Below are positions 44,192 through 55,294 of a DNA stretch of 64,000 nucleotides, in pieces. The translations under genes and the position numbers were made by a program. Below the pieces are notes generated by a model that was not told the origin of the DNA, ran no database searches, and saw only the letters and a program-made list of their open reading frames with translations. The stretch lies in NCBI GenBank assembly GCA_001599755.1, contig BCHX01000008.1, positions 2,356,001 through 2,420,000 on the forward strand, given 5' to 3'. Position 1 is the first letter of the stretch. The number at the start of each line of letters is the position of its first letter. The stretch comes from Gliomastix tumulicola (taxonomy: Eukaryota; Ascomycota; Sordariomycetes; Hypocreales; Bionectriaceae).

Positions 44192-46562
44192 GGTGCTGGC
44201 GGGACTGGGTATCTTTGAGGAGAGGGAAGACAAAGACGATGGGGACGCTTCCCTACTCAAGAAGACGGGCGTTGCATTATATGTATCCCTGATACAGGAC
44301 AGCCATCATCTCCTGACCCCCGTGGCTCCCTGCTCCTTCGAAGCCGGCATGAGCCCATCTGCCATGAAACAAACAACCTGGCTCTCTACCACGGCATTGT
44401 AGCATGCCATTCCCACGCCAGCACGGCATCTTCAAATGCGCGCGCGCGCCCGTGTTAACACTTGCCAAACCAGGAATGTCACCAACCCAGCCTCCCCACT
44501 CCCCATGACCGGAGGATGGCCATCTCCCGTAGGAATCTGTCCGGCTTCTGGGGTCATCATTCACCTGCCTGAATCACACAATGTTTCAGCATGTTAGTGG
44601 TCTGCCCACTTCAAAGTGATGAGCTCTCTTATTATGGGATAGGTGAACAGCCTTGTGATTGTCGTTGTTCAGCATGTGATATGGGTCGTCGCATCGCAGA
44701 TCATTCCCGCCCGGTCATGGGGAGGCTCCCGAGCAGCGACGATCACCAAATCCAACGTTACGTACCAGGGTGTGCTTGGGTGGCCGCGCTCACCTTCCTG
44801 CCTCAGTGCAAGCCCACTTCCACTGGCTCATTAGTTCGGGCCGCACACTGCTTCAAAAAGTCGCTGTTACTGCTGCACTTAGGCTGTATTCTCGGTGGTT
44901 TTCTCGTCTTCACGCGCGGGCCGATTGAAGAGGGCTTTTAGGAAGGTTGCCGTACATAAGGCAGCAAGATAGGCCGCCGTAAAAGTCCCGCCGTTTCACG
45001 TTCGCTGCTATTAACCCGGGCAATGAACATTGCCAGGACATCGAATCTTCGGTCCTATTATGAGGGGGTACACTCGGCGTGCGGTATAGCGAAGACCGAC
45101 TATCAGGTCAACAGAGCATCGACGGTAGGGATTGAATACATTGAGAATTGAATCTTAAGCCCGTGACTAGAAAATTCTAACAGCGTGTGAAGAAAGTAAG
45201 ATTGTCACAGCTTATATGATGGGGATGAAGAAAACTCATCATCTATTTCATAATGGGAGAGGAAGAATGAGTTATTCTATGTGTTGAACACAACTCCAAG
45301 ACATCCAGACTAAGGCGCAACTCGCAATCTTAGACAAGCTCACGTCCCTTTTTTTCCTCGGTTGGGCATTTCCCGTATGCTTGATGAAACCGAATTCAAG
45401 ATGAAAGCCACAGACCCGGCCATGTGATATCCTTCAACTCATGAGGCTGTCGAGCCCGACCAACATATTCGTGCAGCCAATATGAACCCAGACTTCGTTC
45501 TCTCTAGGATCTTTATTACAGCGGTAAAGATTTACGTAGTGGCTGACAAGGCCGCGCCCCAAGCTCGTCGAAAAGAAATAATCCGTTAATTCGTGACAAC
45601 GCACCTCGCTGTGGCGTCGTGACTCAATATGAGGTTACACCCCTTCCATCTCGCCTATTCTTTCATCTGAGGGTAAACTGAATTGCCAGCTTGCATACTT
45701 CTAAGTAAAGCATGGCATCACACTACATCTCACTTCGTTAGTGGCAACAGGAAGCCTGTAATCAGACGTGCGAAACTCAAAGCATCTTGACCTTGCCATA
45801 GATCTTGAGAAGGAGAGGGCTTGACTTCGGAGCATTGCTGTCCGTGTCCAATACACTTGGTCAATCCGACAATGAATCAAGGACACATAACATCTTCCAT
45901 AACTTAATAAATTTATCCATGAGCTCACCCCTATGTTCATAGTGCGTCAACAGTCAGCAGAGAGCGTGTTTCGTAAAGGGAGTATGTGAGGAATCTCTGC
46001 TCGGGATGAGACCTATGTTGGCCATACTCATCATGTATTTTCAAGCAAAATCTACTACGAGACTAACCACCAGTCGTCTTCCTCAACATATACGTCGTTG
46101 TACATTACAACATATATCGACATGCATGAAGAGCCTGGTGGAACCGACTCGTACTTGGCCGATCAGGCTGGCGGATCGTCCCGTATCAGACCCTCAGCGC
46201 CACCGTTTTTCATGGATCAGGTCCCAATCAAGCAATCAATATCACAAGCAATGGGACTCAAGTTCGCAAGAAGAGGTGGTTGTATTTGCTAGCCTCCAAA
46301 GAAGGCCGCCTAGGGGTATAACTTGCGACCAAGACGAGCTACATCTATTGCGTGCGTCTAGTTTCGTGGCTAAAATACATCGAGACCCGTGTTCCAAACG
46401 CCATGCTGATCATAAAAAGGGAAAAAGGAAAGCGCGACATCAGGAGAGAAAGACATGAGACAAACATCAGGTGATGCCTACAATGTCTGCGACGCGCCAT
46501 GCGAAAGGCCGTTACATTTTGGGCTTCAGACCTGTGCGGTTGGAAGCGACCTGGCCATCCAG
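44192..46562. other. intergenic, no gene seen
   Basis: About 2.4 kb. The left end is the protease promoter (TATA-like element near 44275). From about 44940 to 46100 the DNA is clearly more AT-rich than elsewhere and has no long frame, which could be a worn repeat, but I see no transposon domain or terminal repeats. Confidence 0.4.
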
Positions 46563-47741
46563 TCAATCCTCCTGGCTGTCAGCCTGCACGCGCTTGACAA
46601 CCTCGAGGAGCTGGGGGTAGATCTTCTCGGTGGTCTGGACACCGCAGACCTTGGAGACGACGTCGTCGGGGCCGTTCTCGGACATGATCTTGGCCAGCTC
46701 CTTGGACTCGTCGTCCTCCTCGACGTTCTGGAAGCGGAAGGTCATCTCGATGGCATCGAGGAGGTACTTGATGGGCTGGTCGTTCTCGGCGAGCTCAGCG
46801 GCAGGGCCGATGAAGCGCTCCTTGCGTGACAGCTTGCGGAGAGGAGCGCGGCCGACACGCTCGACGGCATCCTCCAGATGGGGGTTGCCGATACGCTTGA
46901 GGATCTTGTTGACGTAGGCCTCCTGTGCGTCCTCGTCGATGCCGTGCTTGGAGACGATGAGGTTCTTGGTCTCCTCGAGGGCGCCGCGGACCTCGTCAAA
47001 GATGGCCTTGTCCTGGAGGGCGTCGTAGACCGTGCGCTTGCGGCGGTTGTATCCGTGGTAGGCAGCGGTGGCGTGGCCGGTGTTGACGGTGAAGAGCTTG
47101 CGCTCGATGAAGGGGGCGAGGTTTTCGACCCAGTTGATGCCCTCGATGGAGGGGATGCCGACGTCCTCGAAGGGCGTCTTGTCGACGACCCACTCGAAGA
47201 ACTTCTCAAGGGTCACGTCGAGGCCGGCGTTGGGGTCCTGCGCAGGGACAATCCGGTCGATAGCCGAGTTGGCATAGCGGGCGCGGAGGTGGTGGGTCTC
47301 GAGACGGTCGGGGCTGGTGTTGGCCTCGGACTTGATGAACTCGGCGAGGGTGTCGGTGGCGCCGATGGCGTTCTCGCAGGCAATGACATGGAGGGGGTCC
47401 TCGTCGGGGCGCAGGTCAATGCCCTTGGCGATGACGGGGGCGATGAAGCGCAGGATGTTGGGGCCGACGGAGCAGGTGACGACGTCGGCGGTGCTGATCT
47501 CCTTGATCAGGTCGGCCTCGTGCGTCTTGGAGTTGATGGCGCGGTAGTTGGTGATGGTGTTCTCCGTGGTGCCCTCGGAGCCGACCTCGATGACCTTGTA
47601 GGAGGGGGCATCGTTGATGAGGTTGATGAGGGTGTCGTTGACATCGGCGAAGACGACCTCGTAGCCCGAGTTGTGGAGGAAGCAGGCGACGAAGCCGCGG
47701 CCGATGTTGCCGGCGCCGAAATGAACAGCCTTCTTGACCAT
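46563..47741 (-). CDS. mpd1: mannitol-1-phosphate 5-dehydrogenase
   Basis: Intronless, 392 residues, typical fungal size. It interconverts fructose-6-phosphate + NADH and mannitol-1-phosphate in the cytosol, the entry to fungal mannitol storage. The N-terminal nucleotide-binding segment is MVKKAVHFGAGNIGRGFVAC with the acidic end DVND. The family signature follows: VIACENAIGATDTL, RYANSAIDRIVP, WVVDKTPFEDVG, ERKLFTVNTGHATAAYHGYN. Lys of ERKLFTVNTGH is the catalytic residue in this polyol long-chain dehydrogenase family. Its 5' leader holds a short repeat of GTAAGTC units (47790-47817). The next protein gene upstream on the same strand is glucose-6-phosphate isomerase, which shares its substrate. 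Confidence 0.96.
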   Translation of the reverse strand: MVKKAVHFGAGNIGRGFVACFLHNSGYEVVFADVNDTLINLINDAPSYKVIEVGSEGTTENTITNYRAINSKTHEADLIKEISTADVVTCSVGPNILRFIAPVIAKGIDLRPDEDPLHVIACENAIGATDTLAEFIKSEANTSPDRLETHHLRARYANSAIDRIVPAQDPNAGLDVTLEKFFEWVVDKTPFEDVGIPSIEGINWVENLAPFIERKLFTVNTGHATAAYHGYNRRKRTVYDALQDKAIFDEVRGALEETKNLIVSKHGIDEDAQEAYVNKILKRIGNPHLEDAVERVGRAPLRKLSRKERFIGPAAELAENDQPIKYLLDAIEMTFRFQNVEEDDESKELAKIMSENGPDDVVSKVCGVQTTEKIYPQLLEVVKRVQADSQED

Positions 47742-50700
47742 GGTTGCGGAGGGGGAGGGGGGAGTAGGGTGACGAGATGTAGGTGGTATAAGTCAGATGT
47801 AAGTCAGGTGTAAGTCGAGCTTGGTAGGATGGTAGCGTCCAAACGGTAGATGGAATGGAGTCAAAGAAGCTGGAGGGGATGGGAAGAATCTGGGGTCTGA
47901 GGAGAAGAACGAGGCGAGATGGAGGGGGGGAGGCGAGGCTTTAAATAAAATCTACTTTGACGACAGCAAAGGCAGATGGAGGCGGCCTCCCTCGGGAGAT
48001 GGGAAACTACGACACGGACACGCTGGTGGCGGCCGTCCAAGGCGCTCTTGCCAGCCCGAACACACGTCGACAATTGGCAGGGAAGGAAGCGATATGGAAG
48101 GGAGGGGGGGTGGGGCCAGAGGGGGGGACTGCCACCTTGTAGTCTTGTACCTTGTGCCATTCACGGGCCAGAGTCACAGCACAGTCAAACCATCGTCATC
48201 ACCATCGTCATGGCCTCATCCGAGCCATCGCTTCAGCACCGTAACCTGCCCCTCTGCCGTCATCATCGCAAGGGCCCGGGGGGGCGTCCACTCGATGGTT
48301 CGCTCCCTTTCCACACACCACGCCATCGAAGCCTTCCCTTTTTCTTCTTCATGCTCACCGGAGACACACCTAGAAGGGAATCAATGGCACCTCTCGCCAC
48401 CGACCGATGTGCTCTGCTCTCCCTTTCTGCATTCAAACATAATACCGGTGAAACAAACCGTAACAACACAGCACAGCACAGCCCGGGGGGGCATCATCAT
48501 ACGACTGACTGGCCCCTCCCGTTCAGCGCTCGCATGTTGGCCGCCCGAGGTTTTCCTTGGCCGCGCTACCGTAATGGACTGTGGACTGGGAGAGAGGGGC
48601 CACATGTGAGACACCACGCCAATCAGAGCCCTGCTACTGGCTGGCTCACATGTGAAAAACGGATACGGGTCACAAGTTGGCGCATGCCAAGCCTGCCGTT
48701 AATCCCCTCACTTTAGTCGCCCGCCCAACAGTCACCCTCGCCCTCTGTGTAAGTCATGACAAGACGCCCGCCGTCGGGTACCTTGCTCTGCTCAGCACAC
48801 TGGTCACTCCCCGAGGTACTGGGCATGTGTCTGCTGTCACCCGTCGATCGTCTCCCCCCCTCCATAATTAGTAAGGCAAGGCCACTGGGAAATCACATCC
48901 GACGGCATCGCGATTCGCTCGTCGACCCGATTTGCCCTGGACGAACGAGTTTCCCGAGCGCTGCCCGTTTGCCCACCCGCCCTGTAAATTGGAATGGAGG
49001 GGTGGGTGCAGCGCTGAAAGGTCGACCCGAGATGCCCCTGTGGATCGCTCCGGCCAGTGGTTCCAGGTGCTGTTCGCGAGGAGCCCAGGCCCCCCACCGT
49101 GCCACTAAGCCGCGATCCCCATTGGCCCGGGGCCGCTGCGACATCGTGATTGATGACTGAGAGAGGATGGACTGTAAACTCCGGACGGCAGCGAACCCAG
49201 CAGCAGCTCACCGTTTTACCCCTCCTCCACGGAGGCAAGGAAAGCAATGACATCAGCGAGGGCCTTCACGATGCCTCGAACCAGCCATGGCTCGGTCTGA
49301 ACCGTGCGAGAGGGTGACCTAATAGGCGCTGGGCGGGATCCGAGTCAGCAGGCTTGGAATGATGATTAGGATCCATCCCGATTCAATCAGGTCACGTCGG
49401 CGATGCCAACCAGGCACGCACGCATCGTCACAAGCCATGTCCCTGACCATCACCCGCCGTGGATTGGCATGTTACTCTGGGATGCATGCTCGGATGCATT
49501 CCAGCTTGTTTTGGGCAGCAGACCCCGTCCCCCGAGGCGGTTTCTTCGGCCCGGCATATGGGCACAATTTAACTGCTCATGCCACGTAAGTACGGCGACA
49601 ATAAATCGTTCTATCTCATACTCGTACTCCGTTACGCGCGCAAAATAATTATTATTTTAATTCTGCCGCGACAGACTGACGCACAAGCAGCCATGCACAG
49701 CCCACTACCTTCGTGCATGCATGGGGTCACAGATAGTCCGGGAAAGGGCTGTGAGGGTCCCACGATAATAAGCCGCCGGCGCAATATGCACGGCGCGGCC
49801 GGTCATGTCCTTCGTGACAAAGGGGTGCTTTTCTCACTCAGCAGAGCCCCCCCTGACACGATCGATGATTCGCTGTATCCCGCCGAGCAACAGAGGACCG
49901 CCAAGCTGAGCCTCGTCCCCACCGACGAGAATGCCAGCTGCGACAAGTTTTGCCCTGCTTCTCCGATACGAGCGTACCTGCTAAGTGCTAGCGCTGCCCC
50001 CTGCATCGAATGTCTGTGTTGTATCGCCGGCCATTTGTCCGTCGTTTTGTTGGTTGGTCCCTTTGAAAACGCCCGCTGGACGGGGACGCTGGCGCGCGCA
50101 TTTCATCGTGACCCTTTCTTGTCTCACTCTGGAAGTCCGATCCCCCCTTCTCCCTCTCAGGTCCAGCCCGCCCGCCGTCGCCGCCGCCGCCGCCCGCTTT
50201 CTACTTACAGCAAAAGGGGGGGAAGCTCAGGTTCCTTCGTTGCTCCCCCCCCCCCCTTCAGGGGCATGCTGCTGGCTTACTGTGTCCCGTTCTTTATCCG
50301 TCTGCCCGGGACCTCTCACCAACCCCTCTAAAGGGGGCTCTCCTCCAGGTCTCACAAGGTAATATAGAGGACCCTGAGACTTTCCCCATAGCGAGCGAGC
50401 CCCGCGCGGCAAAACTGAAAAAGAAGGGGGGGGGATTAAATCACTCGAAAGTGTTTTGTTGTTGCCCGCACCAGTTTCAATCTAAGACAAGGTCCTCTCC
50501 ATTCCAGAACCAGCGCTGGGCTACTATCGGGAAAAAGCCAGAATGCCATGGTCCCCTTGCTCGGCCAGTGGCAAACCCAAGAACAGACTATTTGCACCCG
50601 CCGTTGGAGGACAAATGAGGTACAAGATTGACGCCCTGGCAGGGGGAGCGAGCGACCTGAATGGCGCACAGGGTAACACTAAATATCACAAGCTGGTCAC

Positions 50701-51004
50701 AGGTTTTGATGTGTAAGACAAGACTAAGACTACATCCATGCTATCGCCCCTACTCGAATGACAATGCCGTCGAAGCCGTGAGGAACAATGGAACCAGAAG
50801 CGACGTCCAAAGAATGATGTTTCCCTTACGATTAGTAGTTCATATCTATCTGAGTGCACTCATGAGTTCGCCGCTTGAAGATGCAACTCCACTAAGATAG
50901 GTAAGTATTAGCCGTAGGGCGAAGGTGCCCCTCATCCTCTCGGCCCCTGAACACCGACAGCAACACCACTATAACCGGGATACGCACCGATTCTCTTCAA
51001 CTCG
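47742..51004. other. long intergenic region upstream of mpd1, no protein gene seen
   Basis: About 3.3 kb. Left end: mpd1 leader and promoter, with a TTTAAATAAA element near 47940. Two frames of about 250 codons occur (47976-48716 and 49579-50331), but both are poor in protein-like sequence and have no domain. Other content: a C12 run at 50245-50256 and short G-rich runs. Confidence 0.4.
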
Positions 51005-51076
51005 GCCCGCTTGGCTCAGCGGTAGAGCGCATCACTAGTAATGATGAGGTCGTCAGTTCGACTCTGGCAGTGGGCA
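51005..51076 (+). tRNA. tRNA-Thr (AGT anticodon)
   Basis: A complete cloverleaf without intron. The acceptor stem GCCCGCT pairs with AGTGGGC, with discriminator A at 51076. The D arm contains GGCTCAGCGGTAGAGC. The anticodon stem CATCA/TGATG closes the loop CTAGTAA, anticodon AGT (read as IGU, Thr). The T arm GTCAG-TTCGACT-CTGGC follows. Internal A and B box promoters are the D- and T-arm segments. A pyrimidine-rich TTTTTT run near 51117 can serve as the Pol III terminator. Confidence 0.93.
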
Positions 51077-51618
51077 GATTGCCCGAGTACGATGGAGTAA
51101 TTGCTCTATCGGATCCTTTTTTGGTCATTTTTGCTCTGACCGCACAGACAACAAACAACCTTTTGCAGAAATGCCGCTGTTCGCCCCGAAGCATTGTTCT
51201 TGAATAAGAACCGCATTTTTTGCATGGCGTGACTGGCTCGATAATAGACCGGTAGTTACTCTGTAGATTTGCCTCGCCTCCAACAAAGGATGCTGGTCTA
51301 GACCACCGTCAGTGCAACACTGTGGCCAACAACCGTGAAAGCCTGGAGGGGACAAATGGCATATGATTCTGCATGTGACATTCATTGGCTTATGATAACA
51401 CATGCGATAACACATGCGATGAGGAACATCGGAAAGTTAAACAAATTACTCGGTAATTCATTGAAGCCACTGTCGGGCCTGGCAGGAACATGTACTCGAT
51501 CATGCCTATTATCTGGATGTAACGGAGCACTCATTAGGGGGGGGGCTCCTTGATCCCATCACATCCTCTTCGCCCGTTCAAGTTTTTGTTTTTACTTTTC
51601 CTTCGACAGACAGGCCCC
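51077..51618. other. intergenic between tRNA and pgi 3' end
   Basis: 540 bp. It contains a 12-bp direct repeat (GATAACACATGC twice) at 51394-51417. No gene seen. Confidence 0.4.
51394..51417. repeat. 12-bp direct tandem repeat
   Basis: Two perfect tandem copies of GATAACACATGC, with a partial third (GAT), downstream of the tRNA. Confidence 0.75.
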
Positions 51619-53448
51619 TCAGATCTTGGCGTACTTCTTGAACGCCCCGATCAGGCCACCGGTCGAGCCATCGTGGCCATCGCCGTTGCCGGGCTCGTCG
51701 AGCTCCTTGAGGATCTTCTTGGCCAGGACCTTGCCCAGCTCGACACCCCACTGATCGAAGCTGTTGATGTCCCAGACGGCACCCTCGGTGAAGGTGAGGT
51801 GCTCGTAGTAGACGATGAGCGCACCGAGCTCAGCGGGGCCGATGGTGCCGCCGACGAGGATGGACGTCGTGGGCCGGTTGCCGAGGAAGCGCTTGTGCGG
51901 GACGAGGTCCTCGGGGGCACCCTCGGCGCGGACCTCCTCGTCCGTCTTGCCGACCATGAGGGCCTCGGCCTGCGCGAAGTAGTTGGACGCCAGCATCTTC
52001 TGGTGCAGGTTGTCGGTGATGGGGTTGTGCGACTGCGCCGCCAGGATGAAGTCGGTGGGGATCAACTTCGTGCCCTGGTGGACGAGCTGGAAGAATGAGT
52101 GCTGCGCGTTGGTGCAGGGCTCGCCGAATAGAATGGGGCCTAGACGGGTTAGCGAAGTAGTGAGCCTAGATGCTTGGTGACAGCTTACCGGTCGTGTACT
52201 TGGCAGACGAGCCATCAGACGTGATGGTCTTGCCGTTGGACTCCATGGAGAGCTGCTGGAGGTAGGCGGGGAAGCGGTGCAGGTACTGGTCGAAACTGTT
52301 GGGACGTGTTAGCATGATCGTTAGACCCGAGGGCCTAGGTAAATGGAAAGACGTACGGAGCAACCAGATGGGTCTGAGCCTGGAAGAAGTCAGAGTACCA
52401 GACACTCAGCAGACCGCCGAGAACAGGGATGTTCTCGCGCAGAGGGGTCTCGCGGAAGTGCTTGTCCATGGCGTGGGCACCAGACAGGAACTTGTGGAAG
52501 TTGTCGTAGCCAATGTAGAGGGCGACGCTGAGGCCAATGGCGCTCCAGACGGAGTAGCGACCGCCGACCCAGCTCTCGAAGCCGAACATGTTCTTGCTGT
52601 CGATGCCGAATTTGGTGACCTCGGACTCGTTGGTCGAGAGAGCGACGAAGTGCTTGGCGATCTCGCCCTTGCCGCCCGTCTTCTCGACGAACCAGGTCTT
52701 GGCCGTGTTGGCGTTGGTGGTCGTCTCGGCGGTGGTGAAGGTCTTGGAGGCGACCAGGAAGAGAGTGGTCTCCGGGTCGGACGCCTTCAGGGTCTCAGCC
52801 ATGTGTGTGCCGTCGATGTTGGACACGAAGTGGAGGGTGGTGTCGTCAGCACCGTAGTACTTCAGGGCCTCCGTAACCATGACGGGGCCGCTGTCAAAGG
52901 GAGGGGAACTGTCAGCAGATAGTAGTGCATCAGGGAAATGGACGTTCTCACAGATCAGAGCCACCGATACCGATGTTGACAATGTTGGTCAGCTTCTTGC
53001 CGGTGTATCCCTTCCACTCTCCGCTGCGGACCTGCTCGGAGAACTCCTTGATGTGCTCGAGGACGCCGTTCACGCCGTCGGGGCCGTTCATGACATCCTG
53101 GCCATCAACCTTCATGTCCCAGCCGCCGACATTGCGGAGGGCAGTGTGGTAGACGGCACGGTTCTCAGTGAAGTTGATCTTGTCGCCGCGGAACATGGCA
53201 TCGCGCTTGCGCTCGACGCCCGCCTGCTCGGCGAGCTTGACGAGGAGGTCAAGGGTCTCGTCGGTGACGAAGTTCTTGCTGAAGTCGAAGAGGATATCGG
53301 CCGAGACATCGCTGGTGAAGCTGCGGGAGAAGCGGGAGAAACGCTCGGGGTCGGACGCGAAAGCCTCCTTGAGAACGAAGCTCTTGCCAACACCGTCGCG
53401 GTGGGCCTGGAGCTCCGACCAAGCGGGGAGAGTGTTGGAGGGGGCCAT
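51619..53448 (-). CDS. pgi1: glucose-6-phosphate isomerase
   Basis: Cytosolic enzyme interconverting glucose-6-phosphate and fructose-6-phosphate. Exons right to left: 52952-53448, 52357-52890, 52189-52295 and 51619-52139; phases fit and give 552 residues, as in yeast. Signature segments are IVNIGIGGSDLGPVMVTEAL (across the first junction), FVSNIDGTHMAETL, LFLVASKTFTTAETTTNA, GGRYSVWSAIGLSVALYIG, GGLLSVWYSDFFQAQTHLVAPFDQ with the substrate-contacting loop, FGEPCTNAQHSFFQLVHQGT and SFDQWGVELGKVLAKKI. The C-terminus ends GLIGAFKKYAKI. The ATG sits in a clean context. The 3' end lies 540 bp from the tRNA-Thr. Confidence 0.97.
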
Positions 53449-55294
53449 TATGAAATGCTTTAAGGGGTTGCTTGCTTTCGCTTCGGACGCTGTAGGAGGA
53501 AAGGACGAGCTGCAGGAGGGGGGTTTGATCTAGAGAAGATTTGCCAGTCAGAAAGGGGCTTCAAGCGACGATATGGCAGTTGAGTTGACAACCCCGGTCC
53601 AAGCAGATCGGAAAAGACGCAACCTCTGCGATGTCACTATTGCGCTCGTGGTCCAGCCGCTCAAATCCGCTGGCGTAGAGCTACCGACAACAAGGTGGAG
53701 GGGGGCAGTGGACCTGGGGGTTCAAGGGCGAAAGCAGTGAGAAGGCACTTACTCTGAGGAAATCAAACCAGTATCAGTACTAGAAAGAAGAGGGAGCCAG
53801 CGAGGTGAGGACAGGAGGGAGAGGCAGAATGGGGAATATAAGCTCGAGGTGCGGCGGGCAGCAAATGGGAGACGAGTTCGTCTTTATGTCTCTGGCCGCA
53901 AGCTCTATCACCAGAACAGAGCTCCGCCAGCGGGGAGGGGTGGAAGGGACCCTCCCTCCGCGTTGGTAGGCAGGTTCCAGTGGCATTACTGGGCGCCTGC
54001 AGCAAGTACGAGACCTGGACGCTTCAGCATGACGGCACCAAAGGCGGCGCGTCCAGAGCTTGGAGGGGCTGAGGAGGGGGAGGAAAAGCGGGGGGAGGGG
54101 CAGCTTTCAAGGCTCTAATGTATCTCGGTACCTTTTCCGTCCGCCGTCCGGAGGCCAAACCGCGCCCTCTTCCCAGGAGGTGCTGGGCGCATTGAGGACG
54201 CTATTCGTGCGCTCAATGCTTAGTCTGCCCCCGATCCATCTGCCAATGGCCATCCCAGAAGACCCAGAACACGCCCAGGTTGCCTGCTTCCATAAGGCCC
54301 TCTGTCCCTGAGCACGTTGCAACCGAGCGCGCCGGCGACAGGTATTGGATACTTTGCTGACTCATGCCACTCTAAAGGCTTCGTCAGCAGCCTGGAGGGC
54401 ATCGAGGTGAAGGGTGACACAAAAGCGTCTGACAGAGCATGTTACAGAGCACGTTGCAGCACCTCCCCAGCTGGCCTGGGACCGCACGTCCCGATTATCA
54501 AGACGCCTTGAGTTTCATTGCCAGGCCCAATTGGCAGATGCAACCGGCGTCCACGGAAGCATTGGTCAGGCTGGGACAGCCATGGCAGAGCTCCAATATT
54601 TGTGTCACGCGGTTGAGCATGTCTCCTCACGTAACGCCAACATCTCGAACCTCTCCAATCCACTGTTTGCAACCAACATACATGCATGTCGAAGTGCCTT
54701 GGTTAAAAGGCGCGTGCAGGTGACCATGAATAACGCTATTTGATTTGACAATGCTCAATGACTTGCAAATGTGAAAACAAGACAATCTTGGAACCAAGAG
54801 CCCCTTTCGTGTGATGACGAAAGCATACCCTGTATATCTTACCTATAGCTGCGCCTCACGTACATGAATGACCCCTCTCAGCATCTAGCCCTTGGGAGTC
54901 TGCAACACATGATGGATTTCTGCTGCAGAGGAATCCTTCCCGAACGTGTAGGGACCTGAAGCTCCCCCTGAAAGCAGATCATCCTGTGCACAACCCCAGC
55001 ACAAGACGGTTCCCTTGTTGACCAGGTGCCGAGCCAATCAGTTAATCAGACGCACTCCCAAGACTTCCCCCTCGCATTTTCGGTCTTGTAAAAGTACCTC
55101 GTTTCGTTCAGTTCCGTCAGACAAAAAGTAAACGTCGCGCGCGCAATCAATTCCATTCGTTCAGCACGCTTCTCTATACCCAGTGCAGCACCCATACGTC
55201 CCGCGATGGGGTCGCGCGCACCTCTCTAGGATCGTATATCTGTTTCCTCCTCTGTGTACCGGAAGGATGTCGTCGTGGCAATCGTGCCGTTCGT
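53449..55294. other. intergenic between pgi1 and the AGC kinase, no gene seen
   Basis: About 1.85 kb: promoter and leader of pgi1 on the left, 3' flank of the kinase on the right. No supported frame. An unspliced reading of the leader near 53520-53760 shows splice-like sites, so a 5' UTR intron is possible. Confidence 0.4.

Noticed and set aside
46878..47813. 311-codon frame antisense to mpd1
   Set aside because: Shadow of a highly conserved intronless gene; Val/Gly/Asp low complexity.
47976..48716. 246-codon frame in the mpd1 upstream region
   Set aside because: Composition unlike proteins (Pro/His/Arg-rich, irregular), no conserved motif, overlaps other equally open frames.
49579..50331. 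250-codon frame between mpd1 and the tRNA
   Set aside because: No domain, stretches derived from C-rich runs, no plausible promoter or splice pattern.
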